This document shows, in pieces, positions 1-8,407 of a stretch of 64,000 nucleotides of DNA. The translations under genes were made by a program, and so were the position numbers. Location: contig CAJTCH010000008.1 of NCBI GenBank assembly GCA_910574715.1, positions 62,001 through 126,000 on the forward strand, read 5' to 3'. The stretch is from Lachnospiraceae bacterium. GTDB lineage: Bacteria > Bacillota > Clostridia > Lachnospirales > Lachnospiraceae. Position 1 is the first letter of the stretch. Each line of letters begins with the position of its first letter. The notes beneath the pieces are model-generated. The model had not been told where the DNA came from. It searched no databases and worked only from the letters and a program-made list of their open reading frames with translations.

Positions 1-1
1 A

Positions 2-2335
2 AGAAAAAGCTTGAAAAGTGAGAAACGCCGGAATCTGATGGTGGTGATCGCCGTGGCGCTGGCAGCCTGCCTGATCTGTTTTTCAATCGTGATGGCTTTG
101 TCTACCCGGCAGATAGAGAAAAATCATGTGGAGGATACCTATGAGGCGGTCTATACCAAGATTACCGAGGAAGATGTGTCCACCCTGAAGGAGCTTGATG
201 ACTTCTCAAGGGTAGGAGAGTATTATATGCTGGCTGTGGAACCTGCGGAGCAGGGGTACAACGCCTCTTACATTTATTGTGATGAGGAAACGATGTATAT
301 TGCCCGTGACCAGATGAAGCTGCTGGAGGGATGCCTGCCCCAGAAGGAGGATGAAGTGGCGGTGAGCCGTTATTTCCTTTCAAACTACGGTGCAGACGCC
401 GGGATTGGCGAAAAGGTTGTACTAAGCAGCGAGAGTTTTCACGGAGAATATACGGTGACGGGCATTCTGGAAGGCTATAAGGAAAAAGAGGTAAATGGAT
501 CTTCCATCCTTCTTTCAAAAGAAGCCCTGAAAGGATGGAGCGGCTACGACCCTTCTGATTATCGCGTCTATGTGCATTTTAAGAATGAGCAGCAAATGGA
601 TGAAACCCAGCTGACTTCCCGCAGCCGGGAGATCGCCAAGGAATATCAGCTGGAAATGCCAATCATGAACCTCAGCTATATGAAGTTCTATAAAGAACCG
701 GTGGATGTCAGTATGTTGGCGCTGGTTGCCGGAATTGCAGTTCTGGTCGTTCTCGGAGGGTATGTTGTGATACAAAGTATCTTCCGAATCTCTATCAATG
801 ACAAAATCCAAAGCTACGGACAACTGCGGACCATCGGCACAACGGCAAAGCAGATCCGCCGTATTGTAAAAAAGGAAGGCCGCTGCTTAGGATGGGCCGG
901 CATTGGAATCGGTATTTTGATGGGATGTGCTGCTGGGTTTGCTCTGTTTTCCCGTGGGTTTAATCTGCCGTTTTATGCAGCTGCGATTGTTTTGACTGCA
1001 CTGCTTGGCTGGTTTATGGTATCCATTGCGATCCGCAGACCGGTAAAGATTGCGGCAGGTATCTCTCCTATTGAAGCAGTCCGCTTTACTGGCAGTCAGA
1101 GCGGAAAGTCCCGCACGCATAAGAAGAATATGCGGCTAAATCCGCTCTCCATGGGAATTGCAAATTTCAGGCGTGACCGTAAAAAGACTGTCAGCATCGT
1201 GGCTTCCCTGAGTCTGGGCGGGGTGCTCCTTTTGGTGACGGCCTCTATTCTTTTGGTTCGTTCGCCGGATCGGATCGCAAGACAGTTTTTCACGGATGGG
1301 GATTATAAAATCTATATACATTCTGAAAAAACAGAATATGAGGTGATGTCGGAAGGAAATCCTTTGAGTGAAGCGCTTCGGCAGGAAGTGCTGGCCGTAG
1401 ACGGCGTAACAGATGTGATAGAGAATCGTCAGGCGGTTCATGTGCGGTTTGAAAATGAGGAAAGTTCTTCCGGTGGAATGTGCGATCTGTTGAGTGACCG
1501 AAACAGGGATAAGATGAAAGCGGCGCTTGTGTCGGGGACTTTACCTCAAGATTCCCATAGTATTGCGCTTGATATGAAATATGCAGAAGACATGATCAGT
1601 GTAGATGTGGGATCGGTTATAGAACTTACCATAGGGGATCGGGTGATGCCTGTCACTGTTTCAGGTCTGATTACGAACGATAAGCTGCAAAATGGTCACG
1701 GCGCTCTGGCCTTGGACAGCACCTGCATGATCGCAGCAAAAGAGTTGTTTCAGGAAGCAATGCCTATGATCGATTGTTTTGATTATTCCTGGAGCATTGT
1801 CGGCGATCCTAAAAAGGCGGAGCAGATTGAAAACAGTCTGAGTGCAATCATTTCTCCCGATCCGGACCTTGAATTGGATACCATTGAGATACATAGGGAT
1901 TATGAGGAAATGGAAAACCGGGTTATTTTTGGAGGGTTTCAGGCGCTATCGTGGCTGGTATTCCTCTTTGGCGTGGTCAACCTCATCAATACCACCCTCT
2001 CCAACCAGATGTCCAGAAAGAGGGAAAACAGTGTCTTTCGCGCTGTTGGTCTGACCAGAAAACAGCTTTGCCAAATGACCATCTATGAGGGAATTTGCTA
2101 TGCGTTTTCTGCTTCGCTGGCAACTCTGGCAGTCGGACTTCCGATTGCAGTGATAGCTGCCCGAAAATTAAGCGAACTGACTTTCCATGGAGCAATTATG
2201 CCATATTCCTTCCCTTTCCTGCAAATGGGGCTGTTCGTTCTGGCGCTGTTTGGTCTGGAGGTTATTCTGTCCTTCTGGACAATGCGCAGACAGAAAAATC
2301 AATCTCTTGTGGAAAAAATGCGGGCGATGGAATAA
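2..2335 (+). CDS. FtsX-type ABC transporter permease (5' end cut by window)
   Basis: Large permease of the MacB/FtsX class with two FtsX-like halves. There is a membrane segment near the N-terminus (VVIAVALAACLICFS), a long extracytoplasmic region, three membrane segments around residues 235-345, a second soluble region, and three more membrane segments near the C-terminus (from about residue 645). The internal RDRKKTVSIVASLSLGG stretch marks the start of the second half, as in the paralogues at 5023 and 8404. The frame is open to the left edge of the window, and the apparent TTG start at 11 lacks the usual N-terminus of the paralogues, so the true start is probably upstream. Its ATPase probably lies upstream of the window. 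The two-component system follows 265 bp downstream, which suggests export or sensing of a peptide or cell-envelope drug; that role is inferred. Confidence 0.85.
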   Translation, partial: RKSLKSEKRRNLMVVIAVALAACLICFSIVMALSTRQIEKNHVEDTYEAVYTKITEEDVSTLKELDDFSRVGEYYMLAVEPAEQGYNASYIYCDEETMYIARDQMKLLEGCLPQKEDEVAVSRYFLSNYGADAGIGEKVVLSSESFHGEYTVTGILEGYKEKEVNGSSILLSKEALKGWSGYDPSDYRVYVHFKNEQQMDETQLTSRSREIAKEYQLEMPIMNLSYMKFYKEPVDVSMLALVAGIAVLVVLGGYVVIQSIFRISINDKIQSYGQLRTIGTTAKQIRRIVKKEGRCLGWAGIGIGILMGCAAGFALFSRGFNLPFYAAAIVLTALLGWFMVSIAIRRPVKIAAGISPIEAVRFTGSQSGKSRTHKKNMRLNPLSMGIANFRRDRKKTVSIVASLSLGGVLLLVTASILLVRSPDRIARQFFTDGDYKIYIHSEKTEYEVMSEGNPLSEALRQEVLAVDGVTDVIENRQAVHVRFENEESSSGGMCDLLSDRNRDKMKAALVSGTLPQDSHSIALDMKYAEDMISVDVGSVIELTIGDRVMPVTVSGLITNDKLQNGHGALALDSTCMIAAKELFQEAMPMIDCFDYSWSIVGDPKKAEQIENSLSAIISPDPDLELDTIEIHRDYEEMENRVIFGGFQALSWLVFLFGVVNLINTTLSNQMSRKRENSVFRAVGLTRKQLCQMTIYEGICYAFSASLATLAVGLPIAVIAARKLSELTFHGAIMPYSFPFLQMGLFVLALFGLEVILSFWTMRRQKNQSLVEKMRAME

Positions 2336-2471
2336 CCGTATAGGAAGATAGTACAAAAGTAAAAGAAATTTTCATAAATCCCCGCCTGTTCCGGCTTGTG
2401 CGGTTTTGTAAGGAATGGTCACAAGATCTCAAAGTGCTTCTGGCACAGGGCATTGCGTCCCATTTTCGCAC

Positions 2472-2499
2472 TTGTATTCGCCGAGCAAATGAAATATAA
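2472..2499 (+). promoter_or_regulatory. probable promoter of the two-component system
   Basis: A -35-like TTGTAT (2472-2477) and a perfect -10 TATAAT (2494-2499) are separated by 16 bp. They lie about 100 bp upstream of the response regulator and just before the small frameshifted remnant at 2526. The -35 is imperfect, so the call rests mainly on the -10 box. Confidence 0.5.
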
Positions 2500-2525
2500 T
2501 AAGGTGGATTGTCGGAGGTGTGGAT

Positions 2526-2599
2526 ATGGATTATATAACGCTCGGAGAGGCAAGTGAAAATGGGGTATTTCCACCCGTAGAAGCGAGAAGGTGATAAGC
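2526..2599 (+). pseudogene. remnant of a short helix-turn-helix protein, frameshifted
   Basis: A good ribosome site (GGAGG, about 2514) precedes an ATG at 2526 that encodes only 22 residues, starting MDYITLGEASENG and stopping at 2592-2594. If one base is restored in the A run at 2557-2560, the frame reads EASEKWGISTRR and continues towards the response regulator. MDYIT...EASEKWGIS is typical of small DNA-binding proteins common in Firmicutes mobile elements. I read this as the start of such a gene truncated by a one-base deletion. It may still act as a leader peptide, but nothing shows that. Confidence 0.5.
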
Positions 2600-2600
2600 A

Positions 2601-3287
2601 ATGAGGATTTTAGTCATAGAAGATGATCTGGCCTTAAGTGCCGGACTGTGTTTTGAATTGGATAGTAACGGCTATCTGACGGTGGCAGCATATAACTGCC
2701 GGAAAGCCAGACAGCTTTTGCAGGAGGACCAATTTGACCTTGCGATCATGGATGTGAATTTGCCGGATGGCAATGGTTTTGATCTCTGTAGAGAAGTGAA
2801 AGCGATCAAACCGGAACTCCCTGTGATTTTTTTGACAGCAAATGATTTAGAACAGGATGTACTGAACGGATTCAATCTAGGCGCAGAGGATTATATTACA
2901 AAGCCTTTCAATATGCAGATTTTTCTGCGGCGGGTAGAGGTAGCCGTCAGGAGAGGAAATAAAGTTACTGCGGCCTCTGCAGACCGCTGGACTGACGGAT
3001 TTCTCTTGCTTGATTTTGGCGCACTGACTGCCGTGCGGGGCGGTGAAAAGCTGTCGATCACGCCTAACGAATATAAGCTGCTGAAAGCACTGACAGAGAA
3101 TGCGGGTAACATCATTACCCGACAGCTTTTGCTGGAACGGTTGTGGGATTGTGACGGGAATTTCGTTGATGACCACACACTTACTGTGACGATGAACCGG
3201 CTTCGGGCGAAGATTGAGAATGACGATCATACCTATATCAAGACCATCCGGGGTATGGGGTATATCTGGACGGGAGGCAAACAATGA
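2601..3287 (+). CDS. OmpR-family response regulator
   Basis: 228-aa two-domain regulator. The receiver domain (about 1-115) has the acidic pair in IEDD, the phosphoacceptor Asp51 in AIMDVNLPDG, the conserved Thr in FLTAND and the Lys in YITKPF. The C-terminal winged-helix domain (about 130-225) has the OmpR pattern TPNEYKLLKAL and a VTMNRLRAKIE recognition helix. Its stop overlaps the start of the kinase (3284), so the pair is translationally coupled. The nearest known class is VncR/SalR-like regulators of peptide and bacitracin-type ABC systems. The 11-bp phased repeats at 7626-7657 before the second ATPase are a plausible target. Confidence 0.95.
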   Translation: MRILVIEDDLALSAGLCFELDSNGYLTVAAYNCRKARQLLQEDQFDLAIMDVNLPDGNGFDLCREVKAIKPELPVIFLTANDLEQDVLNGFNLGAEDYITKPFNMQIFLRRVEVAVRRGNKVTAASADRWTDGFLLLDFGALTAVRGGEKLSITPNEYKLLKALTENAGNIITRQLLLERLWDCDGNFVDDHTLTVTMNRLRAKIENDDHTYIKTIRGMGYIWTGGKQ

Positions 3288-4303
3288 AGAAGCACGCAAA
3301 AGTTTTGAGGATTTTGATGGTTTTGGCAGCTGCGGTGCTTTTTTCTTTGCTGTGCTGGCTGTTGTGGGCATTTGTTCCCCGTTCCAGTGTTCGTTACAGC
3401 CTGTTGGCTGTGACAGGTGGTATTTTTGTATTAGCCGGCCTGTGGATATGGTTTCAGCAGAGACAGATCTTTCACTTTGCAGACGAAATATGTGATACAC
3501 TGGATGCCTTGATTTCCGGGAGACAGCCGGAGGTGGAGCGGCCTTATGAGGATAGCATAACAGCCAAGGTACAGGGAAAGCTCCTGCAATACTATGACAT
3601 CATGAACGAGGGCAAATTGCAGAGCCAGCGGGATAAACAGACCATTCAGGAGCTGGTCAGTGATATATCTCATCAAGTGAAAACTCCGATTGCTAATATT
3701 CAGATGTTTACCGGCATCCTCCGGCAGCATCAGCTGACGGAGGAAAAGCGGGCCGAGTTTCTGGAAACTATGGCGTCGCAGATCAATAAATTGGATTTTC
3801 TGATGCAGTCTTTAATTAAAATGTCTCGGCTGGAAACAGGAACCTTTGTCCTGCACATGGAAGAAGCGCCTCTTGATAAGACCATTGCTCAGGCGATCAG
3901 CAGCGTATGGGCGAAAGCGGATCAAAAAAATATCCAGTTGTCGGCGGACTGCGCGCCATCAGTTACTGTGCAGCATGACTCCAAGTGGACAGCGGAGGCC
4001 CTGGGCAATATCCTGGACAACGGGGTTAAATACACCCCGGAAGGCGGCAGCATTTCTGTATCTGTTCGCCCATGGCAATTCTATACGCGAATTGATATTT
4101 CTGATACTGGTATAGGCATCCATGAGGAGCATTATCACGATGTTTTTCAGCGTTTTTATCGGGCTCAGGAAACAGCTGCCGAAGAAGGCGTTGGCTTGGG
4201 GCTGTATCTTGCCAACGGGATCATTACGCGGCAAAAAGGCTATATCAGCGTAAAATCAAATTACGGAGAAGGAACCACCTTCTCTGTCTATTTGCTGAGT
4301 TGA
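3284..4303 (+). CDS. sensor histidine kinase
   Basis: 339-aa membrane kinase. Two transmembrane segments (about 9-30 and 38-57) are joined by only a few residues, so there is almost no extracellular sensor. This is the intramembrane-sensing layout seen in kinases that work with FtsX permeases. HisKA follows with the phospho-accepting His130 in SDISHQVKTPIAN, then HATPase_c with the N box (NILDNGVKYTPEGG), G1 (DTGIGI) and G2 (GVGLGLYLA). The start overlaps the regulator's stop by 4 nt. The ABC genes 4347-7560 follow closely and may form part of the sensing complex (inference from the BceS/VncS paradigm). Confidence 0.94.
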   Translation: MKKHAKVLRILMVLAAAVLFSLLCWLLWAFVPRSSVRYSLLAVTGGIFVLAGLWIWFQQRQIFHFADEICDTLDALISGRQPEVERPYEDSITAKVQGKLLQYYDIMNEGKLQSQRDKQTIQELVSDISHQVKTPIANIQMFTGILRQHQLTEEKRAEFLETMASQINKLDFLMQSLIKMSRLETGTFVLHMEEAPLDKTIAQAISSVWAKADQKNIQLSADCAPSVTVQHDSKWTAEALGNILDNGVKYTPEGGSISVSVRPWQFYTRIDISDTGIGIHEEHYHDVFQRFYRAQETAAEEGVGLGLYLANGIITRQKGYISVKSNYGEGTTFSVYLLS

Positions 4304-4346
4304 GCAAATAGCTTATATGAAAAAGAGAGAGAGGAAGTTTGAAACT

Positions 4347-5012
4347 ATGGAAAGCGTATCTGTACACCAATTAAAGAAATATTTTGGAAAGGGAGAGACG
4401 CAAGTCAAAGCCTTGGATGGCATCGACCTTTCCATTGAAAAAGGCAAGTTTACCGCCATTATTGGTGCATCCGGCTCCGGCAAAACCACTTTGTTGAACA
4501 TGATTGGCGGGCTGGATATCCCTGATGAGGGGGAAGTGATCGTAGATGGTGTAAATCTGTCCGGCTTGAAGGAAAAAGAGCTGGCTGTGTTTCGCCGCAA
4601 CAAAGTGGGTTTTGTGTATCAGAATTTTAATCTGGTTCCAACACTGACCATAAAAGAAAATATTCTGTTCCCCCTTAGTCTGGCTGGCAGTACGCCTGAT
4701 CAGCGTTTTTTTGTAGATGTCGTGCAGCAGCTTCGGCTGGAGGAACGGCTGAATGCCTATCCCCATGAGCTTTCCGGCGGCGGGCAGCAGCGGGCAGCTA
4801 TTGCCAGGGCGCTGATTGCAAAGCCAGCCATTATTCTTGCCGACGAACCTACCGGAAATTTGGATGTAAAAAGTGGGCAAAATGTGCTGGGACTTTTGAA
4901 AATGTCCGTTGAGACCTATCACCAGACGCTCATTATGATCACTCACAACCTTGAGATCGCACAGATGGCTGACCGTGTGCTTCGCATGGAAGATGGCCGC
5001 CTGAAGGCGTAA
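4347..5012 (+). CDS. ABC transporter ATPase (MacB/LolD type)
   Basis: About 221-aa ATP-binding subunit that pairs with the permease at 5023. Walker A is GASGSGKTT, Walker B is [13 protein letters not shown], and the H-loop is in MITHN. The signature motif reads LSGGG-QQR rather than LSGGQ-QQR, a substitution at the fifth position; the paralogue at 7718 has the normal LSGGQ. An in-frame ATG at 4317 would add ten residues, but the ATG at 4347 has a better-placed AGGAAG and matches the N-terminus of the paralogue ([18 protein letters not shown]). The gene lies 43 bp after the kinase and 10 bp before the permease. Confidence 0.92.
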   Translation: MESVSVHQLKKYFGKGETQVKALDGIDLSIEKGKFTAIIGASGSGKTTLLNMIGGLDIPDEGEVIVDGVNLSGLKEKELAVFRRNKVGFVYQNFNLVPTLTIKENILFPLSLAGSTPDQRFFVDVVQQLRLEERLNAYPHELSGGGQQRAAIARALIAKPAIILADEPTGNLDVKSGQNVLGLLKMSVETYHQTLIMITHNLEIAQMADRVLRMEDGRLKA

Positions 5013-5022
5013 GGAGGTTGTC

Positions 5023-7560
5023 ATGCTTGCAAATAATAATCTGAAAATATGTCACACACTTGCATGGCGGGATTTCAAATTTCATAAAGCAAAAAATTTA
5101 CTGTTGGCTTTTGCTGTGGTTTTGATCACAGGACTGTATGCCTTCACTTTTCTTCTGGGAAGCTCAGTAGAAAATGCGTTTCTGCTCAATTATGAGTATC
5201 GATACGGTTCAACCAGTCACATCCTCTACCATGGATTGACTGCACATCAGGCGGATAAATTGGCGCAGCATCCCAATGTAAAAAGTACGGTCCGGATCAG
5301 CGCTTTGGGGCAGCTCTCTGATGAGATGATAGGTGTTCGCAGTGTTGAGCTGGCGGTAATCAATCAGGACTATGCCGAGAGCATCCTATCTGTTCCTACA
5401 ACGGGGCGCTTGCCGGAGAAACCGGGAGAAATCGCTCTGGATGAATTTACTATGGACTCTCTGGGAGTTCTTCATGAGCTGGGCGCCCCGGTGTCTGTTC
5501 AATGGACAGATAGCAAGGGAGAACAGCACAATACTGACTTTACCCTCTGTGGATGGTGGGCAAGCCCCACAAACTTCACAGAAGCCTGTGCCTGGGTAAC
5601 AGCGGAGTGTGCTGTCAGACTTCTGAGCGGATACCCGGATACGGCATCCGTTACGTTGGGGGTTGATCTCCATCAGCCAAAGGAATTGGAACAGCAGGCG
5701 CAGCAGATCATGACAGATCAGGGCGTAAATCAGGTTGCCTACACCACCAATCTGGCCTATAACGAAGCCAGGATGGAAATGGCAAGTAAACAGGCAACAC
5801 CGTTTTACATTCCTGCATTGGTTGTGCTTTTGTGCGGTTTTTTGATGATTTACAGCATCATTCATGTGGCTATGGATCAGGATTCCCATTTTTTTGCGGG
5901 GCTGAAAACATTGGGCATGACACCGCGGCAGATCAGATGGGTCCTGTTGGAAAAGGCCGTGATGCTCTCTCTTTTTGGGCTGTTTCCCGGCTGGATGATG
6001 GGATTTGGTATCCACTATTTGGTTACACCTCGGATCGTGACTGGTATGGAGCAAAACCCGGCGATCTATTTCCTGTCCTGGGAGCCGTTCGCTCTGGCAG
6101 CGCTCAGCACCTTCGGAACAGTTTTTCTGGCGTACTTTCTGCCTGCTGCCCGGACAGGCGAAATGATGCCGACGCAGATGCTGCGGAATTTGGATGAACG
6201 GATGCCAAAAGGACAGGGGCGCAGCAGTACAGGGCAAGTCAGTATTTTTCGTCTGGCCCTTCGCTCCCTCTGGAGAAATAAAAGGCGTACAATTCTTTCA
6301 TTGCTGTCTTTATTGTTCTCCCTGCTGCTGCTCTGTTCTACCTGGATTCGTTACACCAGCTACGACGAAGAACTGTACTTAAACGGGATGTCTCCGTGGG
6401 ACTACACCATTGAAGACGGCTCTGCGGTTTCCGACGTACAGCGGTATAACCCCAATAACCGGGTTATCACGGAACAGATCGTCAGTGATCTGCGTGGACG
6501 CAGTGAAGTTTTGGAAGTAAGCGTCCTGAAATCCAAGGAGGTGAAACTGACGGCTTCTGACGAGCTTCGCCAGAGGATCGTGGACTTTTACAACGAACCT
6601 TATGATGAAACCATGACCCGCAGAGAAAGTCAGGCGGCCTATCCTGATTGGTGTGCCGGTTTGGACCGCTTGGAACGGACGGGTAACTATTATGGTATAG
6701 TTATTGCGCTGGAGGACGCCTACCTGCGGTATGTGTTGGATAACTGTCCGGTTACCAGCGGTGATTTTGATGCAGAACAGTTTGCTGATGGACAGTATGT
6801 TGTGGCCGCAGGCGCTTATGCTGAGGGTGTGTCCTCGCCTGCCGCCGGAGAAACGGTGGAGCTTGGCGGAGAGCAGATTCCTGTGCTGGCTTCAGTTATG
6901 GAGGATACATCATTTTTAAGTGGAAGTAACAGTTCGGAATCCAGCTTTCATCTGGCTTATTTTGTACCAATGTCCTTATTTGAGCAGCTGTTCCCTGATG
7001 AGGGTATCCGTCAGCTGGCAGTCAACATTGACCATAATGGACAGGCGGAATTTGAACGCTATCTCAGCTCGTATAAGCAGGGACTGAATCGCGGGATCGG
7101 TGTTTGGATGCGCAGCGACTGTCAAGAAGCTTTTCAAAACGCCAGGCTGAATGAATGCCTGCCGCGGCTGATCGTCGGGATCGTATTGATGATCATTGGT
7201 CTGCTGAATTTTGCCAATATGTTGATTACAAAAACGATGGTCCGAAAAAAAGAATTTGCGGTCTATCAGAGCCTTGGTATGACAAGCAGACAGCTGCAAT
7301 GGCTTTTGCTGACAGAGGGCTTGCTTCATGCGGCTCTTTTGACAGTGGTTTTGCTGCCGGTAACCTTCCTGGTAACCTGGTTTGGGATGCCGGCAGTTTT
7401 TTCACAGCTTAACACTTGGTGTATGACCTATCACTATACGCTGGCTCCCCTATGGGCAGCCTTGCCGCTCATGCTGTTGCTGGCAATGGCAGTTCCTCTG
7501 ATGTGCTGCAGCTTTATTGAGAAAGGAAGCATTACAGAGCGTTTGCGGATTGTTCCCTAG
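5023..7560 (+). CDS. FtsX-type ABC transporter permease
   Basis: 845-aa permease with an N-terminal membrane anchor (about 25-48), a soluble domain, a three-span FtsX block (about 260-385), a second anchor after LRSLWRNKRRTILSLLSLLF, another soluble region and a final three-span FtsX block (about 715-835) that starts in the typical VRKKEFAVYQSLGMT region. It is the partner of the ATPase just upstream; an AGGAGG sits 4-10 bp before the ATG. It is followed directly by a strong terminator, so it ends the two-component/ABC operon. The substrate is unknown; antimicrobial or signalling peptides are usual for this class. Confidence 0.92.
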   Translation: MLANNNLKICHTLAWRDFKFHKAKNLLLAFAVVLITGLYAFTFLLGSSVENAFLLNYEYRYGSTSHILYHGLTAHQADKLAQHPNVKSTVRISALGQLSDEMIGVRSVELAVINQDYAESILSVPTTGRLPEKPGEIALDEFTMDSLGVLHELGAPVSVQWTDSKGEQHNTDFTLCGWWASPTNFTEACAWVTAECAVRLLSGYPDTASVTLGVDLHQPKELEQQAQQIMTDQGVNQVAYTTNLAYNEARMEMASKQATPFYIPALVVLLCGFLMIYSIIHVAMDQDSHFFAGLKTLGMTPRQIRWVLLEKAVMLSLFGLFPGWMMGFGIHYLVTPRIVTGMEQNPAIYFLSWEPFALAALSTFGTVFLAYFLPAARTGEMMPTQMLRNLDERMPKGQGRSSTGQVSIFRLALRSLWRNKRRTILSLLSLLFSLLLLCSTWIRYTSYDEELYLNGMSPWDYTIEDGSAVSDVQRYNPNNRVITEQIVSDLRGRSEVLEVSVLKSKEVKLTASDELRQRIVDFYNEPYDETMTRRESQAAYPDWCAGLDRLERTGNYYGIVIALEDAYLRYVLDNCPVTSGDFDAEQFADGQYVVAAGAYAEGVSSPAAGETVELGGEQIPVLASVMEDTSFLSGSNSSESSFHLAYFVPMSLFEQLFPDEGIRQLAVNIDHNGQAEFERYLSSYKQGLNRGIGVWMRSDCQEAFQNARLNECLPRLIVGIVLMIIGLLNFANMLITKTMVRKKEFAVYQSLGMTSRQLQWLLLTEGLLHAALLTVVLLPVTFLVTWFGMPAVFSQLNTWCMTYHYTLAPLWAALPLMLLLAMAVPLMCCSFIEKGSITERLRIVP

Positions 7561-7572
7561 AAACAACATAGT

Positions 7573-7611
7573 AAGGCGGCTTCGCTTGCAAAGGCGGAGC
7601 CGCCTTTTTTT
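7573..7611 (+). terminator. Rho-independent terminator
   Basis: A G+C-rich stem AAGGCGGCT...AGCCGCCTT is followed by a run of T, 12 bp after the permease stop. It ends the operon 2601-7560 and insulates the next promoter. Confidence 0.9.
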
Positions 7612-7612
7612 A

Positions 7613-7669
7613 AAAGGTACAAAACTGTACCTTTGCTGTACCTTTCCTGTGACATTGAACTGGTAAAAT
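7613..7669 (+). promoter_or_regulatory. activator-type promoter with 11-bp phased direct repeats
   Basis: TGTACCTTTGC (7626-7636) and TGTACCTTTCC (7637-7647) are in direct tandem, with a weaker third copy TGTGACATTG from 7648. The first copy also forms an inverted repeat with AAAGGTACA to its left. A -10 TAAAAT lies at 7664-7669. The expected -35 position falls inside the repeats and is a poor match to TTGACA. One helical-turn repeats covering a weak -35 are the hallmark of OmpR-family activation. The regulator at 2601 is the natural candidate (inference). Confidence 0.65.
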
Positions 7670-7717
7670 ATAGTCAGAAAAGGGAAACGGATTCCCGGTC
7701 ACAAGGAGGAGATACTT

Positions 7718-8407
7718 ATGGAAGCAATTTTGAAGGTTACCGGCCTTAGAAAATATTACGGTAAGGGTGAAGCTTTGGTCAAGGCATTGGATGGTATAGA
7801 TCTGGAGATCGAGCGTGGTAAGTTTACTGCGATCATTGGCACCTCTGGATCTGGAAAATCTACGCTGCTGAATATGCTGGGTGGACTGGATACTCCCAGC
7901 GAGGGCAGTATTCAAATTGGAAATATGGAACTGGCAAAGCTGAATAGCGAACAGGCTACCATTTTCCGGCGCAATCATATCGGCTTTATTTTTCAGAATT
8001 ATAACCTGGTGCCGGTACTCAGTGTTTGGGAAAATATTGTTTTCCCTATCTCTCTGGATGGCCATAAGCCTGATGAGAAGTTTATCATGGAAATCGTTTG
8101 TTTGCTTGGTTTGGAGAAGAAACTGGATAGTCTGCCGAACAATCTTTCCGGCGGGCAGCAGCAGAGGGTGGCGATTGCCCGTGCGCTGGCTTCTAAGCCT
8201 GCGATTATATTGGCTGACGAACCCACCGGTAATCTGGATTCAAAAACCAGTGATGATGTAATTGGTTTGCTGAAATTGACCAGCAAAGAATTTAACCAGA
8301 CAATTGTGATGATTACTCATAACCCGGACATTGCACAGATGGCGGATCGTATTGTCCGAATTGAGGACGGCCGCATCGTGTCTCAGAGAGGGAGGGATGC
8401 GCGATGA
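7718..8407 (+). CDS. ABC transporter ATPase (MacB/LolD type)
   Basis: 229-aa ATPase, closely similar to the one at 4347. Walker A is GTSGSGKST, the signature is the normal [15 protein letters not shown], Walker B is [11 protein letters not shown], and the H-loop is in MITHN. A strong AAGGAGG site lies before the ATG. Its last 4 nt overlap the start of the permease at 8404 (ATGA), so the two subunits are coupled. Expression is probably driven by the repeat-bearing promoter at 7613-7669. Confidence 0.95.
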   Translation: MEAILKVTGLRKYYGKGEALVKALDGIDLEIERGKFTAIIGTSGSGKSTLLNMLGGLDTPSEGSIQIGNMELAKLNSEQATIFRRNHIGFIFQNYNLVPVLSVWENIVFPISLDGHKPDEKFIMEIVCLLGLEKKLDSLPNNLSGGQQQRVAIARALASKPAIILADEPTGNLDSKTSDDVIGLLKLTSKEFNQTIVMITHNPDIAQMADRIVRIEDGRIVSQRGRDAR

